A DNA stretch of 64,000 nucleotides, taken from Pseudoips prasinana. Lineage: Eukaryota; Arthropoda; Insecta; Lepidoptera; Nolidae. Positions 44,501 through 50,665 of the stretch are shown in pieces. A model generated the notes under the pieces. The model was not told the DNA's origin and searched no databases. It was given only the letters and a program-made list of their open reading frames with translations. The stretch spans positions 5,156,001 through 5,220,000 of the forward strand of contig OX621241.1 of the NCBI GenBank assembly GCA_951640165.1, read 5' to 3'. The first letter of the stretch is position 1. The number at the start of each line of letters is the position of its first letter. Position numbers and translations under genes: made by a program.

Positions 44501-44709
44501 ATACTTCTTTTGTGAATCTTCTTTCATTCATCCTTTCTAAATGCCCGAACTATCTCAGCATACCTTTTTCTATCTATTTAATATTATATAATTAATAAAC
44601 TGTAATTCTTTTACAGATATGGGTGAAAAAACCGAACACAGAACGAGTGCGGATATACATATCGCAGCTAGCGCGGGGGAAAGTGACGTTAAAGCGGAGA
44701 GCTTCATAG
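17432..44709 (+). CDS. Suds3: Sds3/SUDS3, Sin3-HDAC corepressor subunit (seven exons)
   Basis: Nuclear protein that scaffolds the Sin3-HDAC1/2 histone deacetylase complex. Exons: 17432-17570, 27859-27931, 30281-30418, 32288-32465, 33838-34090, 42947-43110 (or from 42929) and 44617-44709; phases fit at each GT/AG junction, giving about 345 residues (351 with the longer exon 6). In order: acidic N-terminus; 'DTEEASETD', as in SUDS3; coiled coil with [19 protein letters not shown] and later [19 protein letters not shown], the Sin3-binding Sds3-like domain; [12 protein letters not shown] and a basic LRRRANEP block; a Pro/His/Ala-rich linker; and the C-terminal domain [18 protein letters not shown] to [21 protein letters not shown]. 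Human SUDS3 is about 328 residues. The gene spans 27 kb because introns 1 (10.3 kb) and 5 (8.9 kb) are filled with TEs. No frame break was found. Confidence 0.9.
18150..18412 (+). repeat. LINE 3' coding end and 3' UTR tail
   Basis: The frame reads [22 protein letters not shown] and a stop, closely matching the minus-strand LINE frame at 35984-36364 ([18 protein letters not shown]). The following 'aaggttgactggcagaaaatgc' and 'taagtccgcctttgta', ending in AATAAATAAAT, is a tail I recognise from other lepidopteran LINE copies. It sits in Sds3 intron 1. Confidence 0.65.
18739..20020 (+). mobile_element. Mariner element A, near-intact, 1282 bp
   Basis: Both ends carry GGTCTTTACCTATGAAATTG as exact terminal inverted repeats (about 25 bp), flanked by TA duplications at 18737-18738 and 20021-20022. 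It contains a complete transposase frame. An almost identical copy in the opposite orientation is at 25627-26908, also 1282 bp, showing recent activity of this family. Confidence 0.95.
18926..19945 (+). CDS. Mariner transposase, copy A (intact D,D34D)
   Basis: A 339-residue cut-and-paste transposase, the normal mariner length. Residues about 1-110 form the paired helix-turn-helix DNA-binding region ([16 protein letters not shown] and RGRPKTLVD). The catalytic triad is visible: [16 protein letters not shown] and, exactly 34 residues after that Asp, the Asp of [15 protein letters not shown] precedes it. There is no stop or frameshift. The ATG at 18926 ([14 protein letters not shown]) is preferred over one 13 codons upstream because the extra residues are hydrophobic and atypical. 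Copy B differs at only three residues. Possibly active if expressed. Confidence 0.93.
   Translation: MDTLKIRVIMEYEYRRGSNAAQAARNINDVYGANTTNQRTTCYWFARFRSGNFDLKNEPRGRPKTLVDNDELKAVVEADDTQSTAELAAAFDVSVKTILVHLRQIGKVKKLDKWVPHELNDRQREVRVETCLALLNRHTNEGILNRIVTCDEKWILFDNRKRSASWLDPGSAPKQCPKRKLTPRKVMVTVWWSSAGVIHHSFLPNGVSITADVYCEELSTMMEKLAHLQPALVNRSSPLLLHDNARPHTAQQTVSKLQELGLEALRHPPYSPDLAPTDYYFFQNLDNFLAGKKFNTREAVQNAFEEFVASRPADFFKKGINKLPLRWQRCIDCMGDYFD
20145..20207. repeat. Imperfect palindrome (27-bp stem with 6-nt bulge)
   Basis: ATATTTTGTATTCT and AAGTCTGCCTACT on the left pair with AGTAGGCAGACTT and AGAATACAAAATAT on the right, with an extra TATTTT on the left. It looks like a tiny foldback element in Sds3 intron 1. 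Confidence 0.75.
20525..20571. repeat. Perfect 22-bp palindrome with 3-nt loop
   Basis: Left arm TTTTCTTCATAACAACCAAT plus TT is the exact complement of the right arm around the loop 'gaa'. It would form a strong RNA hairpin in Sds3 pre-mRNA. Confidence 0.85.
20646..21194 (+). mobile_element. Helitron-like non-autonomous element (candidate)
   Basis: It starts 'cactaatattataaaggcg', contains 'aaacggctggagcaatttta' and 'ttaggctacttttatttt', and ends 'gacaaagttgcgggcacagc' then TAG. Same architecture as 2624-3072 and the tail at 47680-47866. A (TGTC)n run lies at about 20996-21013. No coding capacity. Confidence 0.45.
21240..21490 (+). repeat. Decayed tRNA-derived SINE
   Basis: 'gtacagattctgcctagttg' and 'gggatcagatgtcactgtgt' match the body of the SINE at 27965-28235; the head with 'ggttgaaccccactctgg' is a degraded B box. 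Plus orientation. Confidence 0.5.
21500..22832. other. Sds3 intron 1 sequence, nothing recognised
   Basis: AT-rich intronic DNA with no exon, no confident TE and no structured repeat seen by eye. Confidence 0.5.
23107..23424 (+). pseudogene. piggyBac-like transposase remnant, N- and C-terminal pieces
   Basis: An ATG at 23107 opens [12 protein letters not shown] and stops at once, resembling the acidic start of piggyBac transposases. After an internal deletion, one frame near 23270-23424 reads [20 protein letters not shown], which matches the conserved 'RWPxxIFYxLLNIxGINA' region late in the piggyBac transposase core, and ends [13 protein letters not shown] and a stop. The catalytic Asp residues fall in the deleted middle. 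Non-functional. Confidence 0.75.
23493..25058 (-). mobile_element. Tc1-like element, 1566 bp
   Basis: Ends CACTCACCGGCACGGAAACT (left) and CACTTACCGGCACGGAATCT (right, minus strand) are terminal inverted repeats of about 27 bp, flanked by TA at 23491-23492 and 25059-25060. It carries a Tc1-type transposase on the minus strand and interrupts the piggyBac-like element's C-terminal coding region. Confidence 0.93.
23752..24755 (-). pseudogene. Tc1-like transposase (D,D34E) with one frameshift
   Basis: Starts [20 protein letters not shown] at 24755; the first 110 residues are the paired-type helix-turn-helix ([22 protein letters not shown]). Near 24346, within 'REHAS', a single missing base shifts the frame; in the other frame the sequence continues [20 protein letters not shown]. 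The second Asp is in MHDNARPH and the Glu in [10 protein letters not shown] follows 34 residues later, giving D,D34E. Total length without the break would be about 334 residues, normal for Tc1. Apart from this one frameshift I see no stop, so the copy is young but probably inactive. Confidence 0.9.
25120..25265 (+). pseudogene. piggyBac-like transposase C-terminal cysteine-rich domain remnant
   Basis: One frame reads [20 protein letters not shown] then [14 protein letters not shown]. The CxxC...CxxxC...CxxH...CxxC layout is the C-terminal Cys-rich (RING/PHD-like) domain of piggyBac transposases. It is separated from the upstream remnant by the Tc1-like insertion, proving insertion into this gene. 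Confidence 0.75.
25627..26908 (-). mobile_element. Mariner element B, inverted copy, 1282 bp
   Basis: Same terminal repeats as mariner A, flanked by TA at 25625-25626 and 26909-26910, same length, opposite orientation. It lies inside the piggyBac-like element. Confidence 0.95.
25702..26721 (-). CDS. Mariner transposase, copy B (full-length frame)
   Basis: 339 residues, differing from copy A at three sites: Gly to Asp in YRRxSNAAQ, Thr to Lys in DTQSxAELAA, and Asn to His in the second catalytic motif ([10 protein letters not shown] instead of HDNARPH). The catalytic Asp itself and the third Asp (34 residues on) are kept. The Asn after the Asp is strongly conserved in mariners, so this copy may be weakened. 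The frame is otherwise intact. Confidence 0.92.
   Translation of the reverse strand: MDTLKIRVIMEYEYRRDSNAAQAARNINDVYGANTTNQRTTCYWFARFRSGNFDLKNEPRGRPKTLVDNDELKAVVEADDTQSKAELAAAFDVSVKTILVHLRQIGKVKKLDKWVPHELNDRQREVRVETCLALLNRHTNEGILNRIVTCDEKWILFDNRKRSASWLDPGSAPKQCPKRKLTPRKVMVTVWWSSAGVIHHSFLPNGVSITADVYCEELSTMMEKLAHLQPALVNRSSPLLLHDHARPHTAQQTVSKLQELGLEALRHPPYSPDLAPTDYYFFQNLDNFLAGKKFNTREAVQNAFEEFVASRPADFFKKGINKLPLRWQRCIDCMGDYFD
27034..27858. other. Sds3 intron 1, right end with a foldback and a repeat trace
   Basis: A hairpin (AATAGTAAA.. and ttaaaagttaa at 27316-27350, inverse at 27357-27387) and a trace of the 'ggaaccctaaaa' repeat near 27490-27506 are visible. The rest is unremarkable. Confidence 0.45.
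27859..27931 (+). CDS. Suds3: Sds3 exon 2
   Basis: Acceptor 'ctttacag', donor GTAAGT. Encodes [20 protein letters not shown] and EVKEQ. The first nine residues are nearly identical to the acidic motif of vertebrate SUDS3. Confidence 0.88.
27965..28235 (+). repeat. tRNA-derived SINE, plus orientation
   Basis: A-box-like 'ctgttggcgtggttgaca', B-box-like 'gggctcgtttcccacc', body 'gacaaatatttgtgtgca' and 'agcttagtttgggatcagag', and a final (ATT)n. Related to family 1 but diverged. Confidence 0.7.
28236..28300 (-). repeat. LINE tail fragment
   Basis: 'tgacgtccactgctggataa' belongs to the RTE/Jockey-type LINE 3' end also at 7590, 31785 and 58372; the minus frame reads [14 protein letters not shown], its usual C-terminus. 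Confidence 0.6.
28320..28520 (+). pseudogene. LINE ORF2 C-terminal fragment (Jockey-type)
   Basis: The frame reads [20 protein letters not shown] and [13 protein letters not shown], then a Lys/Arg-rich end and stop. This 'dLxxxtVxEEIxxxsxxYxxRLxxHxNxLA' pattern is the C-terminus of Jockey-type LINE ORF2 proteins. Confidence 0.65.
28842..29460 (-). pseudogene. RTE-type LINE fragment split by a SINE
   Basis: The minus frame at 28842-29030 reads [20 protein letters not shown] and [12 protein letters not shown], a common RTE-type LINE C-terminus in insects. Sequence at 29279-29460 ('gcttggtccatttttcgtg', 'gagcatgtgccctgtccatc') appears to continue the same LINE upstream, so the SINE at 29034-29276 was inserted later. 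Confidence 0.6.
29034..29276 (-). repeat. tRNA-derived SINE, family 1, copy 2 (inside a LINE)
   Basis: Same head, body and (ATT)n tail as 3318-3541. 'accgtt' on both sides (near 29017 and 29279) may be its target duplication. B box decayed (ggattcacatcc on the minus strand). Confidence 0.85.
29461..30280. other. Sds3 intron 2, nothing recognised
   Basis: AT-rich intronic sequence leading to the exon 3 acceptor 'atttttacag'. Confidence 0.5.
30281..30418 (+). CDS. Suds3: Sds3 exon 3
   Basis: Encodes [20 protein letters not shown] and [20 protein letters not shown], the first half of the Sds3-like coiled coil, ending INKIYR. The first base completes Gln from exon 2. Donor is GTGCGG. Confidence 0.9.
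30866..31121 (-). repeat. tRNA-derived SINE, family 1, copy 3
   Basis: The best preserved copy: minus-strand B box GGTTCGAATCC, A-box region, body and (ATT)n tail, in Sds3 intron 3. 'aagcaaagcaaagc' shows a small internal duplication. Confidence 0.85.
31252..31540 (-). repeat. tRNA-derived SINE, diverged, with a hairpin insertion
   Basis: Minus-strand head 'ggtttgattcccactcagg' (B box) and body 'tgatgagcatgataatctgt' and 'ctagttagggatcag'. A short AT repeat and a hairpin (31366-31401) interrupt the body. Confidence 0.6.
31366..31401. repeat. AGGGTTCCG hairpin element
   Basis: AGGGTTCCG at 31366-31374 and CGGAACCCT at 31393-31401 enclose 'ttttttgccatttggcta'. This 'ggttccg...cggaacc' hairpin is frequent in lepidopteran DNA; I know no family name. 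Confidence 0.6.
31785..31935 (-). repeat. RTE/Jockey-type LINE tail ending in (TGA)n
   Basis: The minus frame reads [20 protein letters not shown], the C-terminal end of this LINE, then runs into the TGATGATGATG tail. Same family as 7590 and 58372. Confidence 0.75.
32288..32465 (+). CDS. Suds3: Sds3 exon 4
   Basis: Encodes [20 protein letters not shown] then [39 protein letters not shown]. This is the most conserved part of the Sds3-like domain (human KKAAVKEFEDKKVELKENL). Ends in phase 0 at GAG/GTAAAA. Confidence 0.93.
32590..33200 (+). pseudogene. LINE ORF2 3' fragment with 3' UTR
   Basis: Frames at 32610-32924 and 32890-33087 give [20 protein letters not shown], then [20 protein letters not shown], with a frameshift between them. 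This is the post-RT region of a LINE. The tail has AATAAAG and an (ATT)n end. The same family is at 34280-34980. Lies in Sds3 intron 4. Confidence 0.7.
33389..33503. mobile_element. TA-target MITE family, copy 1
   Basis: CAGACGCCAGCACATC and the inverse GATGTGCTGGCGTCTG end the 115-bp unit, with AGCTACCCCAATCTGTC inside each end; TA on both sides (33387-33388, 33504-33505). Three more copies at 51589, 52344 and 54754. Tc1/mariner-type by target. Confidence 0.85.
33540..33720 (-). repeat. LINE 3' UTR tail
   Basis: 'caaatcaaaatcgaaatagc' and 'ctttattactgataataatt' is a LINE 3' end pattern I recognise from Lepidoptera, read on the minus strand. Confidence 0.5.
33838..34090 (+). CDS. Suds3: Sds3 exon 5 (GC-rich, low-complexity end)
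   Basis: Starts [20 protein letters not shown], matching human VKPIMTRKLRRRPNDP, then [20 protein letters not shown]. The second half is an Ala/Pro/His tandem ([20 protein letters not shown]) encoded by a GCGCCGCAC-type repeat. Very GC-rich compared with flanking introns. Acceptor 'tcgctag' is weak in pyrimidines; donor is GTAAGT. Confidence 0.9.
34165..34277 (+). repeat. Short tandem repeat (about 23-27 bp unit)
   Basis: 'tattgctaatcaatcaacca' recurs four or five times with drift, directly after Sds3 exon 5. A complementary-strand version appears at 35500-35790. Confidence 0.7.
34280..34980 (+). pseudogene. LINE ORF2 3' fragment
   Basis: Reads [20 protein letters not shown] then [20 protein letters not shown] and, after a stop and frameshift, [20 protein letters not shown]. 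Same LINE family as 32590-33200. In intron 5. Confidence 0.7.
35360..35530 (-). repeat. LINE 3' UTR tail
   Basis: 'tttattcaataaataaggat' to 'ggcggtgtccgtgctagt' resembles a LINE 3' end I recognise from Lepidoptera, minus orientation. Confidence 0.45.
35500..35790 (-). repeat. Degenerate GGTTGATTGATTA tandem repeat
   Basis: Many 'ttggttgattgatta' units, complementary to the 34165-34277 array. Interrupted near 35600-35690. Confidence 0.55.
35884..36275 (-). pseudogene. LINE ORF2 C-terminal fragment
   Basis: The minus frame reads [20 protein letters not shown] then [20 protein letters not shown] and [18 protein letters not shown], a post-RT 'LRWFGHxxRM...GRPR' region of RTE/Jockey-type LINEs. 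Copies at 18150 (plus) and 44284 (minus). Confidence 0.75.
36278..36760 (-). pseudogene. Jockey-type LINE reverse transcriptase fragment
   Basis: Minus frames read [20 protein letters not shown], then [20 protein letters not shown] and STTDAGI: the RT 'QxGF' region preceded by the usual helical segment. Truncated on both sides and abutting the other LINE at 36275. Confidence 0.75.
36891..36963. repeat. Foldback element, 23-bp arms
   Basis: GGGACGATAACTCGTCGAGT at 36891 pairs with the inverse ending GTCCC at 36963 (22 of 23 positions), with a 27-nt loop. A mini-foldback in intron 5. Confidence 0.8.
37129..37162 (+). promoter_or_regulatory. Internal LINE promoter: initiator plus DPE
   Basis: The element starts CAGTC, preceded by T, matching the arthropod initiator TCAGT with A+1 at 37130. 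At +28 to +32 (37157-37161) lies AGATA, a full match to the downstream promoter element RGWYV. Internal Inr/DPE promoters are known from Jockey and I-type LINEs. Confidence 0.7.
37240..38727 (+). pseudogene. LINE ORF1 (gag-like, zinc knuckles), one stop
   Basis: About 495 codons starting [14 protein letters not shown]. Residues about 225-275 hold two zinc knuckles: [14 protein letters not shown] and [15 protein letters not shown]. The C-terminal third is Lys/Glu-rich. ORF1 proteins coat the LINE RNA. A TAA at 37651-37653, straight after a run of seven T, interrupts the frame; the frame continues unchanged beyond it ([12 protein letters not shown]), so it is a point change or a length change in the T run. 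Confidence 0.88.
38694..42410 (+). pseudogene. LINE ORF2 (endonuclease, RT, RNase H), two stops
   Basis: A single frame of 1239 codons. Endonuclease: [37 protein letters not shown]. Reverse transcriptase: [46 protein letters not shown] and the catalytic [10 protein letters not shown]. RNase [42 protein letters not shown]-terminal [21 protein letters not shown]. Stops at 39366-39368 (TAA, after the endonuclease) and 40917-40919 (TGA, probably a former Trp codon) break it. All catalytic residues that I can check remain. Confidence 0.92.
42547..42925 (+). repeat. Lepidoptera interspersed repeat abutting Sds3 exon 6
   Basis: Contains 'gagcaagtgggtcacctgat', 'gtaagtgatcaccgccgccc' and 'gcgttgccggccttttagag', a pattern I recognise as very common in moths and butterflies; a second copy is at 54888-55225. 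It ends 'gtgaataaatttcattattt' two to four bases before an AG that can serve as the exon 6 acceptor. Probably a LINE or SINE 3' part; the family is unassigned. Confidence 0.8.
42947..43110 (+). CDS. Suds3: Sds3 exon 6 (two possible acceptors)
   Basis: Encodes [20 protein letters not shown] then [20 protein letters not shown] and [14 protein letters not shown], the conserved C-terminal domain (human ARIEDGKLYYDKRWYHK). 'gtgcttcccag' at 42946 is the likely ancestral acceptor. A second, 'atttcttag' at 42928, lies 18 nt upstream, keeps the frame and would add six residues (SSSCFPGD in place of CD). Donor GTAAGA. Confidence 0.88.
43111..43879. other. Sds3 intron 6, left part
   Basis: AT-rich. 'atagcatggtgcgggtgaca' near 43145 and its inverse 'ctgtcacccgcaccatgct' near 43802-43820 form a pair of inverted ends of a decayed element about 680 bp long. 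Confidence 0.55.
43880..44115 (+). repeat. tRNA-derived SINE, family 2, head-truncated copy
   Basis: 'gtcggtcctgtacctgacct', 'tttccggtcgtgtcgctag', 'atcatgagagtgattgaata' and 'ttgagactggccgccgtg', ending 'gtggacattat', match the body of the complete copy at 53683-54045. The tRNA head is missing. Confidence 0.8.
44284..44570 (-). repeat. LINE 3' fragment
   Basis: 'catagactcacgcctgtttt' to 'gacaacggatttccatttct' matches 35884-36140. Same LINE family, minus strand, in intron 6. Confidence 0.75.
44617..44709 (+). CDS. Suds3: Sds3 exon 7 and stop
   Basis: After 'ttcttttacag' it encodes [20 protein letters not shown] then [10 protein letters not shown] and TAG. Human SUDS3 ends [20 protein letters not shown] and a basic tail, so the C-terminus is complete. 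Confidence 0.92.
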   Translation: MWVKKPNTERVRIYISQLARGKVTLKRRAS

Positions 44710-44758
44710 ACTTGTACATATATCGTAGAACAGCTAGAGTCAGTGTATGTGATGTTAT

Positions 44759-45100
44759 GTTAGCCAAAGGCTGAATTCATACAGGTTTTGTTAGCTAATG
44801 GCTGGACTAATGCAGGTTTGGTTAGCCAGTGGCTGAACTGTTGCATGTATTGTTAGCCAATAGCTGAACTGATGGAGGTTGAGTACGTCAGTGGCTAAAC
44901 TGATGCAAGTGTGTTTAGGCAGTGGCTGAACTGAAGCAGGTTTATTAGCCAGTGGCGGAACTGTTACATGTATTGTTAGCCAATAGCTGAATTGATTGAG
45001 GTTTAGTATATCAGTGGATAAACTGATGTAAGTGCGTTTAGGCAGTGGCTGAACTGAAGCAGGTTTATTAGCCATTGGCTGAACTGAGTTTTTACAAGCC
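44759..45100 (+). repeat. Higher-order tandem repeat in the Sds3 3' flank
   Basis: Roughly 31-37-bp units built on 'gttagccagtggctgaact' repeat about ten times. Larger blocks of about 125 bp recur ('ttagccagtggcKgaactgtt' near 44825 and 44947; 'ggcagtggctgaactgaagc' near 44919 and 45043). Probably transcribed in the Sds3 3' UTR. Confidence 0.85.
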
Positions 45101-45106
45101 AGTGGC

Positions 45107-46700
45107 TTGTGGAGTCAGTTGGAGACTAAAGTCACTCTCGATGCTATATCCAGTAAGTTAATGCAACATATTTCTAGGGATAGTTTAAGATACTGATCTC
45201 AGATCCACATTAATTTTATTTGTTTATCGTTGAATTATGGTTTAGAGCCCCTCTATTAGGGCATTTCATAATATTGGAAAATACTGTTATTACGATAGAG
45301 GGGATTGTCGTGCATGTTGTTCAGTGGACGCCACGTCTGTGGATACATTTTGAGATTGGCAACGTTTTTATTACGTTCGCAATAAGAGCGGTTTTTGAAG
45401 CTCAAATGTATCCACCGACGGAAGATTTTCGATGACAAGTAAATGGAATATAATTATTATTTTTTGCATTAAATGCAGACAAGTGTAAATATAACGCGAG
45501 TATTGGATATATCCTGCCATTGATAGGAAGGGATGTAATGTTGTCCTTAAGTTGCTTCATCTTGCCATTTTGCAAAACATTTCTATCACAGTCATCTTTA
45601 ACTTAGTTTTAATAAACATGGAAATCATAGAAATACTTGGTTACATTCAGTAGCTATAATTTTTAATATACATGGACTATACAGGGTATATATTGACGAT
45701 GAAATGTCAATATCTACTTACTACTAAAATAGAGCACGGAAATGAATTTAAATGTCTATTATTATAATATTGTTTGCGAAGTATAGGATGTATATAATGA
45801 TTTTGATGAAATGCACAACATTGTTTCAATCATATTGCAGAGAAAAAGTTAATCTAGTATATTAAGATCGGTCGCGGAGCTGGATAAACTTCGTAGAATG
45901 ACCTCTTTGCCTACTGGCAGGGGTCACAAACAATTTTGTGTTGAATGCTAGTTTATATGTCATATTTAAAAGTGAAAAATACCTATTCGCAGTCGCAAGT
46001 GAAAGATTTGCAAGACCTTAAAACAGTGGTCACGCATATGTGACTTGTTTTTACATGACGTTTACGGTCTAGCGTACGAGCCGAGCATTATAAAACTTTA
46101 CTTTTTAAACGATTACACACGATGCGCAGATGCTCACTAAAATTTCACTTTCGGTCAAGGGTCACATCCAAATATTTGGCTTTCCTCTCAAGGTAGACGC
46201 TTACCGAACATTTGGCTGGTTCGACTGATGAGGAGTGCGAGCGTGACGCAATATATTTACGCAGGAGCGACAGAGATCGGTGATAAGGACGTAATATACA
46301 AAACCCTTTCTGCTTCGCGACCGCAGCTTAGTTAAGGATCAATTTCGTGTTTTTATTTAATGTAGTGAGTAGAAATTGACACCACCGTCGATAAACATGT
46401 GTCTGTATAGGGAAATCTGAGGCTTAGATATAAATAGTTTTCAAAGATTTGTAAAAAGTCCACTTGGCTAATCCTTTTTAAATATGTTATTGACAAATTC
46501 TGGCAAGCAATGGCAATGCTTGATGTAGGTACATTTTCAATATTGATTGTTAAAATACTTAACGATTTTTTCATACACTCAAATATGAGAATTTTACTAC
46601 ACATCGTGATTTTGCCAAATTTATACAAAATTAATTATAATACGGTTCTGTTTGTTCAGTGTATAGTTATAAAGTCTCATATCACAGTACAGCGTTCGAT
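45107..46700. other. Non-genic stretch after Sds3
   Basis: No recognised gene. A 71-codon frame at 45220-45435 has no recognisable similarity and is opposed by an equally long frame on the other strand. Probably 3' UTR and intergenic DNA. Confidence 0.45.
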
Positions 46701-46866
46701 CAATGAAATTCTATAACCAATGAAATTCCATAACCAATTAAATTCCAGAACCAATTAAATTCCGTAACCAATTAAATTCCATAGCCCATTAAATTCCATA
46801 ACCAATTAAATTCCGTTACCAATTAAATTCCATTACCAATTAAATTCCATAACCAATTAAATTGCA
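46701..46866 (+). repeat. 17-18-bp minisatellite
   Basis: About nine or ten copies of 'ccaattaaattccataa' with single-base drift. Confidence 0.9.
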
Positions 46867-46869
46867 GAA

Positions 46870-47644
<775 letters not shown>

Positions 47645-47679
47645 CAATGCCACTTTTCGTTGTAATGTTATAACTCAAC

Positions 47680-47866
47680 AAAACCTTTACCGATTTGGCT
47701 GATTTTGGTCTTGAATTATTCGTGGAAGTCCAGGGAAGGTGTGTACGTAGGGAAAATTTAAAAAAAGTCTTGAAAAAGTGTTAAATCGACATCTTTCTAT
47801 ACTCCCATATACAATTTGTACTAATACTTAAAAGCGTAGCGAAGCACGTACCGGGCCGCTAGTAAT
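47680..47866 (+). mobile_element. Helitron-like tail (candidate)
   Basis: 'aacaaaacctttaccgattt', 'ggctgattttggtcttgaat' and the end 'gcgaagcacgtaccgggccg' then CTAG resemble the 3' halves of the 2624 and 20646 elements. The left end may be marked by the AT repeat. Confidence 0.35.
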
Positions 47867-50665
47867 TTATATATAACAAATCCTATCCCGGATTGGTCGA
47901 TGGTGCAGGTTCGAGACCCGCCGGACGATTAAATTTATAATTTCTCATTTTTGAGCATAGATTAACGCTTTGCATTGCGAATAATGCTGTAAAGTTCAAA
48001 TTTAATAAAATGTTCTGGTTATGAACAATGATAAAATTAGTCTTTTGTCTATACTCCGATAAGTTGCTGGTTGGTCAATGTGTAGTTGATTTAGCGCCAT
48101 TATTTGATTAAATGTTTAGGGAGCATGTTTTCAATGAATTTATTTAGATTTATTTTTACATAAAATTGTCTATGGCTCTATAAAGAATGCAATGCAAATT
48201 AAGTTATTTATGTTATACAACCAAATTTGTAGCTGCGATTATTTTAATGAACTGTAAAAATATATCTAATTTATTTGTCTCGCATGAAAGAAGGGTAGAA
48301 GTGCTATAGCTATGGTTTTTTTATGGCATGCCACAAAACTTTATCTGACAGCTACAAAACTACATAATGATATTGCCTCCTGAAAATTAAAAATTAGCGC
48401 ATTCCGATTTTGATAAAATTTTGTCTTTTTTTATGAATTAATATAAACATAAGTAGAACACTTTAAAGGTGTCAATGTATTGTATCTGTCAGACGGATTG
48501 CGTGTATTCGGGAAATTTGAACGATAAAGACTAATTACTTAGAACCCTCTATCCGAAGTATTTACGTGATACTGACACATTTACTTTGATGCACAGAATT
48601 GTGATTTCAATCAAATTATTTGTTGTTATACTCCATTCTTGCTGTGTCCAATACTTGATACTTATCTGAATGACAGAGACAACCTATTTCTAACCTTAAC
48701 AGTAAGTAAAATTAAAGGGCCAATGACTGGATGATTTTATAAGTTTATCAGAATGAGGAAACTGGAGTATTCGTTGAAAACATAAAGGGGGTTAAGTTGC
48801 ACAGCGTAGCAGCGTTGAGCATGTCTCGACCAATGAAAGCACAGAAACAGGTCAAACGCTGCATATTTTGAATATTTTGTTAACATTTCGCCGGCAAGAG
48901 TCTACTGTTTTACTTCCATATATCGATATTCGATATATACGGAAGTCCTCCTCTCATAGGGCATTTTTTGGTTAATATCTTAACACAGGGTGCGCATCTA
49001 TGTTTCATGATAAACACCCTGTTTATCTCAGGGTACAGTATAACTGGTAGTATATATAACTTCACAGCAAAACAGACATTTAAAATGGTAGTTTTGATGC
49101 CTTGATTCTAATAAATAATATTTAGTAATTATTGACCATAAAATCCAGTACTTTTGCGCTAGTTGATTCTACAGCCACAATAGTTTCCTTGTGTTAAGCG
49201 ACGCTTCGCACGAATGCTTTTTTCGGTATGTCGATTTGTTAGCGTTGACCATTTTAAAGTAAAAGAAAAATATTTTATATTAATTCTGAATCGATTTATG
49301 TGTATGGCGATACAAAAATCTCAAGGATTTCATAACAGATCCACTTAATAGGAAATGACATAAAGTGCTAATTAGATCTATGTGCACATTGTACATTTCA
49401 AAATCCTATTACTGCTAAATAATTAACTGCAACTGGTGGCTGTTTCCATCTGGTCCCAGAAAGAGGGAGAGCGTTTTAAACTAAAATGTCTTTTATATTC
49501 ATTCTGAATCAAATTATAATTTTGCCCAAGAAGACACAGAGAGCGAACGACGAAGAAATAGAAATGTCTTGATATTATATCTGAATCGATTTGTGGTGAT
49601 ACAACATTGTTCAAGAATTGGTATCAGATCCAATTAATAGCAAATGCTGTTGTAAAGTGCAAATTACTATTGCATAATAAACTTTGGTGTGGGTTATTTT
49701 CAGTCTAAAAAGGCCTGGTACACGGCGTCCAGCGAAAAATTTACTTTGTTGCCGCAATACGAATAAACTGTCCCTTAAATTCGTAAAATTTTCGACTACA
49801 CGCTTAGGTAAAGAATTATTTATTTTTAAATATGAGAGGCATTAACATTATGGTAACTGTGGCAGGCAATGAATGGAAGAAAGAGTAGGGTTTGGTGAAT
49901 CGATTCGATCTCTCCATTAGATATTCTTCAGGGTGAACGCGCCAAGTGGCGTGTTGTCTTGTATATGAGAGAGTTACCTCTTACATTTACTACGATAGAA
50001 AATTTATATGTAAATTAAAAGAAAAGCCGTATTTGGCTATCCTCTTTATTGTTGCGAGGATAACGCATTTGAATTGTTAATTCCATAAAGTTTTATGCTG
50101 TACAATGTTATTTGGTCTTACCGTCCTTCCAATTCCAAATGGCTGCCAACTATATAGATTATATAGTCATCTCATCCTAATTGATGTTTTGTCTCTGTCT
50201 TTCACATTAGTTAGCCAAAGACAATAAACAATTGGCTGCCAAGTGGAATATTGTGTGAAGGGCGGTAAGACCACAGATAAAACTTGGTCTTGGACCAATA
50301 AGATTGTAATCATATACACAAACTAAACAAAAAATCCATTAAAAATGTCTACGACTCAAAATGCAGTATTGAAGTGTAAATAATGTACATATATGTAGTA
50401 TACAATTGTACGTGTATATGGTGATTCTGACTTTATTTCAGATGTTTTTATAATTATTTTTGTGATTTATTTCTATTGTACATGAGCTATGAACGACATT
50501 GTAAATAGTATGATAGTTTTTACTTAAGTAAATGATATTGAAACGAGATCTTTTAAATATATTATGGATTTTAAGTGATTTCTTTGTTTTATTTCTTAAT
50601 ATTTACTTATCTTATGGGCAGCAGTTACCCTAGTGTCAAAGTTGTTCAAGCCGCCATGGGCAATC
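47867..50665. other. Non-genic stretch, nearly repeat-free
   Basis: No coding exon recognised. A B-box-like 'ggttcgagacccg' at about 47908 suggests a SINE trace. Pumilio-type motifs cluster at 50375-50508. Lack of TEs over nearly 3 kb is unusual here and could mark a long UTR or noncoding gene. Confidence 0.4.
50375..50508 (+). promoter_or_regulatory. Cluster of Pumilio-type RNA motifs
   Basis: TGTAAATA at 50375-50382, TGTACATA at 50384-50391 and TGTAAATA at 50500-50507 match the Pumilio consensus UGUANAUA. Only relevant if the region is transcribed on the plus strand. Confidence 0.3.

Noticed and set aside
45220..45435. 71-codon frame after Sds3
   Set aside because: No recognisable domain, opposed by an equally long minus-strand frame, and in a probable UTR or intergenic region.
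45868..46330. Inverted element bounded by 'ggtcgcggagctgg' and 'cttcgcgaccgcagc'
   Set aside because: The match is only about ten bases and no extension or duplication was found.
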